NCBI GenBank assembly: GCA_030432175.1
Contig: JAUIHU010000053.1
Coordinates: 1-12,432 of the forward strand
DNA: 12,432 nt
Direction: 5' to 3'
Source of the DNA: Verrucomicrobiia bacterium
Lineage (GTDB): Bacteria > Verrucomicrobiota > Verrucomicrobiia > Limisphaerales > JAUIHU01
The notes under the pieces are model-generated. The model worked only from the letters and a program-made list of their open reading frames with translations, ran no database searches and was not told the origin of the DNA. This document shows positions 7,863 through 12,432 of the stretch, piece after piece; within the stretch, counting starts at the first letter, position 1, and every line of letters begins with the position of its first letter. A program made the position numbers and the translations under genes.

Positions 7863-8011
7863 GGATTGAGAATTTCAGAAAATCTGATACATGGCTATTC
7901 AGGTTGGGTTATTGTAAATATTTTGAAAGTCAAGATTTATCTGGAACGCTCTCAAACTCTGCCTTGCTGTAAAGCTCCTGGCGCCATATAAATGAAGGCA
8001 GGAATTGATAC
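7863..8011. other. Spacer between transposase and kinase operon
   Basis: 149 bp with no ORF or clear terminator. A small perfect palindrome, TCAGA-AAA-TCTGA (7875-7887), follows the transposase stop by 12 nt. It is not related in sequence to the upstream repeat. A modest Shine-Dalgarno (AGG/GGA at 7996-8003) precedes the ATG at 8012. A promoter for the kinase operon is expected here, but I cannot place one. Confidence 0.35.
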
Positions 8012-8686
8012 ATGAAAACTTTTGCAGAACTTGGATTCCCCGGTCGGATGATTGCGGTGGAAGGAGTGGATGGAGCCGGTAAAACAACCCAGGTCCACCT
8101 CCTGAGGCGATGGCTTGAGGGGCAGGGGCTCAAAGTGTTTCTCAGTGAATGGAATTCTTCGGTATTAGTGAAAAACGCGACGACCAAAGGTAAGAAAAGC
8201 GCTTTGTTGACACCTACAACTTTCAGTTTGGTGCATGCGACTGATTTTGCAGATTGTTATGAGCGTCAACTTGTGCCTTTGCTGAAAGCTGGATATATCG
8301 TGCTATGTGATCGTTACATTTTTACCGCTTTCGCTAGAGACACAGTTCGTGGCTGTCCAGCAAAATGGGTTCGGAATATTTACGATTTTGCGGCGCTACC
8401 GGATATGACTTTTTTTCTCAAAGCGCCATTGCATGTTACTTTAAAGCGGGCATTGGATACGCGTCCGAGACTCAATTATTTCGAAGCTGGTATGGACTTG
8501 AGGTTATCGAATGACACTTATGAAAGCTTTAAGATATTGCAAGGGCGCATTCTGGAAGATTACCTTGGCATGAGTGGAGAATTTGACTTTTTCTCTATAG
8601 AAGCCAGAGATCCGGTGGAAAGCCAGCAGGCCATTATACGCAAACTCATTAGCGCAAATTTGAACCTTCAAGATTATCGCTCCTAA
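8012..8686 (+). CDS. Thymidylate kinase-like P-loop kinase, intact Walker A
   Basis: A 224-residue protein of the thymidylate kinase (dTMP kinase) fold, soluble and without a signal peptide. Walker A is GVDGAGKT (18-25), with Lys24 intact, inside MIAVEGVDGAGKTTQ. The DRY motif (100-102) is in IVLCDRYIFTAFARD. Canonical Tmk has ADRAQH before this and AYQG after it, residues that contact the dTMP base and phosphate. Here the positions read HATDFADCYE (75-84) and AFARD (106-110), so a different substrate is likely. The C-terminal part carries NYFEAGMDLRLSNDTYESF (155-173), shared with the next gene's product but not with ordinary Tmk as I know it. It starts an apparent operon: the next gene begins 26 bp after its stop and the ROK kinase follows. 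It would usually be annotated as tmk, but a housekeeping dTMP kinase role is doubtful. Confidence 0.82.
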   Translation: MKTFAELGFPGRMIAVEGVDGAGKTTQVHLLRRWLEGQGLKVFLSEWNSSVLVKNATTKGKKSALLTPTTFSLVHATDFADCYERQLVPLLKAGYIVLCDRYIFTAFARDTVRGCPAKWVRNIYDFAALPDMTFFLKAPLHVTLKRALDTRPRLNYFEAGMDLRLSNDTYESFKILQGRILEDYLGMSGEFDFFSIEARDPVESQQAIIRKLISANLNLQDYRS

Positions 8687-8712
8687 GTATCAAGAAGGAA
8701 AGAAATCTGTAG

Positions 8713-9510
8713 ATGACTGCAAATCCTCGACAATCAAGAAAACCTCGCATGAGTAATAAAATTACGCGATCAGTCCCTGTAGAAATTCATGCTGCTCCTC
8801 CGGTTTCAACGAGAAAAGATTTTTATGGTGACGGTATTCCTGGTGTGAATCCGGGGGAACTGCGCGGGAGGTTGATAGTCATTGAAGGAGCGGATGGGTC
8901 GGGAAGGTCTACACAAATTTCCCGTTTAACTAAATGGCTCGAAACTCGTGGGCATGCCACTATTTCGGTTGGAATCAAACGCTCTACTTTGGTCAGTGAG
9001 GAACTTGAGAAAGCCAAGCAAGGTAATATCCTGGGCCGCACTACCATGAGTTTGTTCTATGCAACTGATTTCGCAGATCAATTAGAAAACACCATCATTC
9101 CGGCATTGAAAGCAGGATTCATGGTCTTGGCAGATCGATATATTTACACATTAATGGTTCGGGATTTGGTTCGGGGTGTCAATGAATCTTGGCTCGATAA
9201 CGTTTATGGAATTGCTCTGATTCCAGATGTGGTTTTTTATTTGAAAGTTTCTCCAGAACGTTTGGTAATGAGAAATTTTAGCAAACATTTTGCCCTCGAT
9301 TATTGGGAGAGCGGTATGGATTTGGGGTTGTCTCGTGACATGTTTGATAGCTTTACTGAATATCAAGGCTTGGTTATCCGCCAGTTTAAAAAGCTACAAA
9401 AAAAATATCACTTTGACATGATTGATGGAGATCGTTCGGTCAATGATGTGTATGAAGATCTTAGGCAAAGAATCCAGCAAAGAATTGAACCGGCAAATTC
9501 AGGAAAATAA
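8713..9510 (+). CDS. Thymidylate kinase-like paralog with degenerate Walker A (Lys to Arg)
   Basis: A 265-residue paralog of the preceding protein. The P-loop reads GADGSGRST (59-67), with Arg65 where Walker A needs lysine. The codon is AGG at 8905-8907, one transition from AAG. The rest of the fold is kept: FYATDFADQLE (115-125), DRYIYTLMVRD (141-151), PDVVFYLKVSPERLV (171-185) and DYWESGMDLGLSRDMFDSF (196-214). An N-terminal extension of about 50 residues (including KDFYGDGIPG) is absent from the first paralog. The start at ATG 8713 has AAGGA 13 nt upstream; Met13 at 8749 is an alternative. Lysine-to-arginine usually impairs ATP hydrolysis, so this may be a regulatory or scaffolding partner of the first paralog, perhaps in a heterodimer, since Tmk proteins dimerise. 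That role is inference. There is no frameshift or premature stop, so the gene is not decaying. Confidence 0.82.
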   Translation: MTANPRQSRKPRMSNKITRSVPVEIHAAPPVSTRKDFYGDGIPGVNPGELRGRLIVIEGADGSGRSTQISRLTKWLETRGHATISVGIKRSTLVSEELEKAKQGNILGRTTMSLFYATDFADQLENTIIPALKAGFMVLADRYIYTLMVRDLVRGVNESWLDNVYGIALIPDVVFYLKVSPERLVMRNFSKHFALDYWESGMDLGLSRDMFDSFTEYQGLVIRQFKKLQKKYHFDMIDGDRSVNDVYEDLRQRIQQRIEPANSGK

Positions 9511-9540
9511 TTTTAATTTAGATTTAACTGAACACACATT

Positions 9541-10551
9541 GTGACCGAATCTAACTCAAACTATGTGGTCGGTGTCGATTTGGGAGGCACCAAGATTTTG
9601 GCTGGCGTTTATGATGCTAATCAAAATTGCCTCGGATCTGTCAAGAAGAGCACAAAAGCGGATAGGGGGCCGAAAGAAGTTGTGAAACGAATTGCGCGTT
9701 GCATCATGGATGCCGTGGATGAGTGCGATTTAAAGCTTTCGCAGATTAAGGGAATCGGAATTGGAGCGCCTGGGTCAGTAGATCCAGATCAAGGGATTGT
9801 TCTGTTTGCCCCCAATCTGAAGTGGAAGGACTTCCCTCTGGCCGAGCAGTTAAAGAAACGCCTTAAAGTTGATGTATTTCTGGAGAATGATTGTAACGTT
9901 TGCGCTTTGGGCGCCTATCACGGAGAGCTTAAGGGTGAACCGGAAAGCATGGTTGGGATTTTTCTTGGCACGGGTATCGGTGGTGGCCTGATCTTCAACC
10001 GCGAATTACACAGAGGTTTCAATAAAACTGCAGGAGAGATCGGACATATGGTGATTGATATGCATGGACCGATCTGTGGTTGCGGCAAAAACGGTTGTTT
10101 TGAGGCTATTGCCGGACGAGCTTCAATATATCGTCATTTGCACGCAGAGGTGCAAAAAGGACGTGAAACGGTTCTGACAACAATGCTGGGTAAGGATTTG
10201 AAAGGCATGAAAAGTGGTAGCCTGAAAAAGGCGATGAAACGTCGGGACCCACTGGTTTCAGAAACTATTTTGCGTGCTGCGGAGGCGACTGGAATTGCGG
10301 TAGCTAGTCTGATTAATGTGATTAACCCTGAAGTTGTATTGCTTGGAGGTGGGGTGATAGAAGCATTGGAGAGAGATATGATGCCAACAATCATTCAAAA
10401 TGCTGAGCGCTATGCTATGCCAGGATCAATTGAGGGAATTCAGATTATCGCATCATCATTGGGTGACGACGCTGGAATTTATGGCTCTGCAGTACTCGCT
10501 CAAATGATGCTGGGCTGTTTCACTGCAGGCAGAACCAGTTCAGGTGATTAA
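9541..10551 (+). CDS. ROK-family sugar kinase (glucokinase-like)
   Basis: A 336-residue cytoplasmic ROK kinase, which phosphorylates glucose or a related hexose with ATP or another phosphoryl donor. The N-terminal phosphate-binding motif is VVGVDLGGTKILAGVYD (9-25). A second motif, GIGIGAPGSVD (71-81), is followed by the sugar-site END with catalytic Asp117, LGTGIGGGLI (142-151), and GEIGH (165-169). The zinc site CGCGKNGC (179-186), with His169, completes the ROK signature. GDDAGIYGSAVLA (308-320) closes the fold. Length fits glucokinase-type ROK proteins, and there is no DNA-binding helix-turn-helix, so it is a kinase rather than a repressor. The start is GTG 9541, 30 bp after the previous stop, with no clear Shine-Dalgarno, which suggests translational coupling or leaderless-like initiation. 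The stop codon overlaps the convergent RCC1-repeat gene by 4 bp. Substrate specificity (glucose, N-acetylmannosamine, fructose) cannot be decided from motifs alone. Confidence 0.9.
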   Translation: MTESNSNYVVGVDLGGTKILAGVYDANQNCLGSVKKSTKADRGPKEVVKRIARCIMDAVDECDLKLSQIKGIGIGAPGSVDPDQGIVLFAPNLKWKDFPLAEQLKKRLKVDVFLENDCNVCALGAYHGELKGEPESMVGIFLGTGIGGGLIFNRELHRGFNKTAGEIGHMVIDMHGPICGCGKNGCFEAIAGRASIYRHLHAEVQKGRETVLTTMLGKDLKGMKSGSLKKAMKRRDPLVSETILRAAEATGIAVASLINVINPEVVLLGGGVIEALERDMMPTIIQNAERYAMPGSIEGIQIIASSLGDDAGIYGSAVLAQMMLGCFTAGRTSSGD

Positions 10552-12432
10552 CGAAATCTGTATTCCCTGAAGACTGGGCCAGGGATTTCCAATGAAGTGA
10601 TCCCTGGAATTATTCGAATCACCCACAACGGGTTCCATGCTTGACTTCTGCGGGACCTTCCTTCTAACAAAGCCCACCCTTCTCTTGGGCTGGATATTTC
10701 CAGTATTGCTTTCGAAGTTTCGTCAAGTGGATCTAATGGTAATATTGCCTGCTTGAGGGTAGCGGTTGCAATTTCGTTCCAGCCATCCAATAACTCTGTA
10801 TTAATTGTCCAATAAAATTTTGAAGTATTAGCTAAATCAGTGGAATGATCCCTATATATGAAAGATCCATCCGGGTTAAGTCGCGTGAAAATAACAGGTT
10901 TCCACCTATCGGCGCTCAGATTTTCGGTTTCCAGAACAGTCAATGCTTCGTTGGATGCTCCAACTATGAAGAGTTGAGTGTTTATTCCCGAACCATCAGA
11001 ATTTTTGGGTGTCGCGAATTGATAATCGTAAATAACTGGACTGGCTTGGAAAGAATCACGCACAATCAGCTCCGGAGTCAAACGGGCTCTGAAATTCTCA
11101 GCTAAGTAAGGTTCAAGTAAATCTCCTGGCAGGCGATAAATCAAAGATCCATCTCCTGATAGGCGAACCTGTGTGACGGGATAATATGTTTCGGCGCCTG
11201 AATCAAGTTCGGCTTCAATCATTACGAATTGGTTGGGAGGGCCTTGAATAATCAACTCGAAATCACCATCAGGTAGTTGACGTGAAGTAAAAACTCTGGC
11301 AGGCGTTTCTTCAGGAGTAGATACGCGTCGGACTTCAAAGAACAGATTTATTCCGGTATTATCGGTTTTGTATTCAATCTCGATAAATCTGGTTTCAGGT
11401 ATCGAAAATGATTGTACAAGATTCCATTGGACTAAATCAGAAGAAACAACCAGAAACCCTGTCTGTCCGGGATCTCCAGTGACAATGATTTGGTAACTGT
11501 TGGCAGAAAGTTGTTCGGACCTGAACACGGAAGGCTCTTTGTCCCAGACCGGTGGATTTTCTACCACCAGACCTTCGACCAAGGTTGGAATTTCTCTGAT
11601 CGAACTGAGAGCTGGAGTTCCCAACTGGCCAGAATCATCTAAGCCCCACCCGTAGAGGCTACCATCAGTTTGGAGCCCAAGGCTATGGTTCTCTCCTAAT
11701 GCCAGAAACTCCCAGCGCGTTTCCGGTTCGACAGGTTTTGGAGTCCATTGTGATTCATCAGATTCAAATCCCAACCTGCCGTTGTCAACCGCGCCCCATC
11801 CCCAAAGCGATCCATCCTGCCGGATACCCATTGAATGATAAAATCCAGCGTAAATTTCAGCCCAATCATTGTCAGTTCCAACTTGGCGTGGTGAAAGAAC
11901 GTCTAATGCTGACTCATAACCCAATCTACCTTCAAATTGGAGGCCCCAGGACCAAAGAGTTCCATCTTCCTTGATGGCCATAGAATGGTAGAGTCCAGTT
12001 GCGATGGAAATCCATTTATCCTGACTTAAGCGACTGGGTACAATTCTTTGATTTTTATCACCTCTTCCCAACTGACCATAGCGGTTGGTTCCCCAGACAT
12101 AGAGTTGACCATTTTGTTTGAGCGCCATTGTATGAGAAGTGCCGACATCCACAAATGCCCAGTCAGAATCAAAACCAATTTTCCTGGGTTCAGTGACCTC
12201 AATGGCAGAGCCATTCCCCAATTCATAGTTCTTATTATTGCCCCAGCCCCAGAGGCTTCCGTCAGCGCGAATCGCCATGTTATTAAGGTTTCCACTGGAA
12301 ATCTGTACCCAATCAGCCGGATCGCTAATTTGGACAGGCGTCAATCGATCTTCTTGAGTGCCGTCACCCAATTGATGGAAATCATTGTCACCCCATGCCC
12401 AAAGTGTACCATCTTTCTTCAACCCAATTGAA
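10548..12432 (-). CDS. RCC1-repeat beta-propeller protein with C-terminal surface-protein modules, N-terminus beyond window
   Basis: A leftward reading frame open to the right edge; codons upstream of the TTG at 12422 continue as Ser-Ile-Gly-Leu, so that TTG is not the true start. At least six RCC1-type repeats of about 50 residues are visible, spanning roughly 12422-11590. Each has the DG-(T/S)-LWxWG and GQLG or GxLG signatures, for example KKDGTLWAWGDN, RADGSLWGWGNN, KQNGQLYVWGTN, KEDGTLWSWGLQ. RCC1 propellers usually have seven blades, so at least one more repeat and probably a signal peptide lie outside. The remaining part (about 11560-10548) holds three or four divergent modules ending in aromatic-x-x-Arg-like motifs (FFEVRR, NFRARL, KFYWTI, EYRFR). 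The same style ends the large secreted protein at 1305-6599. It is likely a surface or exported protein; its ligand is unknown. The stop overlaps the convergent ROK gene by 4 bp. Confidence 0.85.
   Translation of the reverse strand, partial: SIGLKKDGTLWAWGDNDFHQLGDGTQEDRLTPVQISDPADWVQISSGNLNNMAIRADGSLWGWGNNKNYELGNGSAIEVTEPRKIGFDSDWAFVDVGTSHTMALKQNGQLYVWGTNRYGQLGRGDKNQRIVPSRLSQDKWISIATGLYHSMAIKEDGTLWSWGLQFEGRLGYESALDVLSPRQVGTDNDWAEIYAGFYHSMGIRQDGSLWGWGAVDNGRLGFESDESQWTPKPVEPETRWEFLALGENHSLGLQTDGSLYGWGLDDSGQLGTPALSSIREIPTLVEGLVVENPPVWDKEPSVFRSEQLSANSYQIIVTGDPGQTGFLVVSSDLVQWNLVQSFSIPETRFIEIEYKTDNTGINLFFEVRRVSTPEETPARVFTSRQLPDGDFELIIQGPPNQFVMIEAELDSGAETYYPVTQVRLSGDGSLIYRLPGDLLEPYLAENFRARLTPELIVRDSFQASPVIYDYQFATPKNSDGSGINTQLFIVGASNEALTVLETENLSADRWKPVIFTRLNPDGSFIYRDHSTDLANTSKFYWTINTELLDGWNEIATATLKQAILPLDPLDETSKAILEISSPREGWALLEGRSRRSQAWNPLWVIRIIPGITSLEIPGPVFREYRFR
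10579..10607 (+). terminator. Hairpin downstream of the ROK gene, inside the convergent gene
   Basis: An 8-bp perfect inverted repeat, CCAGGGAT (10579-10586) and ATCCCTGG (10600-10607), with a 13-nt loop. It lies 28 nt after the ROK stop. Only a weak AATTATT follows, so it is at best a partial intrinsic terminator for the rightward operon. It is fully embedded in the coding 3' end of the RCC1-repeat gene, where it encodes two IPG tripeptides. Confidence 0.35.
11005..11013 (+). repeat. TTGGGTGTC word, copy 10
   Basis: Exact 9-mer in the context TTTTTGGGTGTCG, inside the RCC1-repeat gene. On that gene's coding strand it is read as Ala-Thr-Pro-Lys, another codon frame. Copies 8 and 9 are the arms at 6627-6635 and 6708-6716 of the inverted-repeat element. 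Confidence 0.75.

Noticed and set aside
6600..7900. Complete IS200/IS605 insertion sequence
   Set aside because: No matching left and right ends flank the transposase: the inverted pair is entirely upstream, and the downstream palindrome at 7875-7887 is unrelated to it. This fits a RAYT better than a mobile insertion sequence.
8905..8907. Walker A arginine as proof of a pseudogene
   Set aside because: The frame is intact over 265 codons and all other family motifs are preserved, so functional specialisation is more likely than decay.
2444..11013. 9-mer as a Chi or KOPS-like polar motif
   Set aside because: Copies occur in near-equal numbers on both strands within a few kilobases, unlike replichore-polarised motifs. 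One window cannot exclude it fully.
12048..12431. Plus-strand 127-codon ORF
   Set aside because: It is antisense to the RCC1 repeats; its apparent length reflects repeat composition, not coding signals.
1..12432. CRISPR array, tRNA or rRNA genes
   Set aside because: No regularly spaced direct repeats, cloverleaf-like segments or rRNA-like stretches were seen on reading the window.

Overview
The window looks like a piece of a Verrucomicrobiota chromosome of moderate G+C. The reasons are a giant exported protein that combines LamG, discoidin-like, lamin-tail and CotH-kinase domains and ends in an FYR-type C-terminal module, an exported RCC1-repeat protein with similar C-terminal modules, and a REP-associated-type tyrosine transposase. 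The phylum is an inference from domain style. There is no rRNA or other marker gene to confirm it, and no tRNA, rRNA or CRISPR array was seen.

Layout. (1) 1-1088, minus strand: a MATE multidrug/cation antiporter whose C-terminus runs off the left edge. (2) 1089-1304: a divergent intergenic spacer. (3) 1305-6599, plus: a 1764-residue secreted multidomain protein. (4) 6600-6800: a spacer holding a 15-bp perfect inverted repeat around a GC-rich hairpin. (5) 6801-7862, plus: a RAYT/IS200-like HUH transposase with a perfect Shine-Dalgarno. (6) 8012-10551, plus: a tight operon-like run of two paralogous thymidylate-kinase-like P-loop proteins and a ROK-family sugar kinase. (7) 10548-12432, minus: an RCC1-repeat protein, convergent with the ROK gene and sharing 4 bp with it, whose N-terminus lies beyond the right edge.

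Most notable signal. The 9-mer TTGGGTGTC (reverse complement GACACCCAA) occurs eight times exactly, in both orientations. A random sequence of this length would hold about 0.1. Two further copies keep the 8-mer GACACCCA. The copies are read in several different codon frames, and two pairs form inverted repeats, one of them directly upstream of the transposase gene. The fuller form TTTGGGTGTCAAA has complementary arms. This resembles a DNA-uptake-sequence-like or transposase-recognised dispersed word, and no annotated feature explains it.

The second notable point is the kinase pair. Both proteins replace the usual thymidylate-kinase substrate residues with a shared ATDFAD motif, and the second also has arginine in place of the Walker A lysine. 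This suggests a catalytic/non-catalytic pair acting on something other than dTMP, possibly linked to the ROK sugar kinase that follows.
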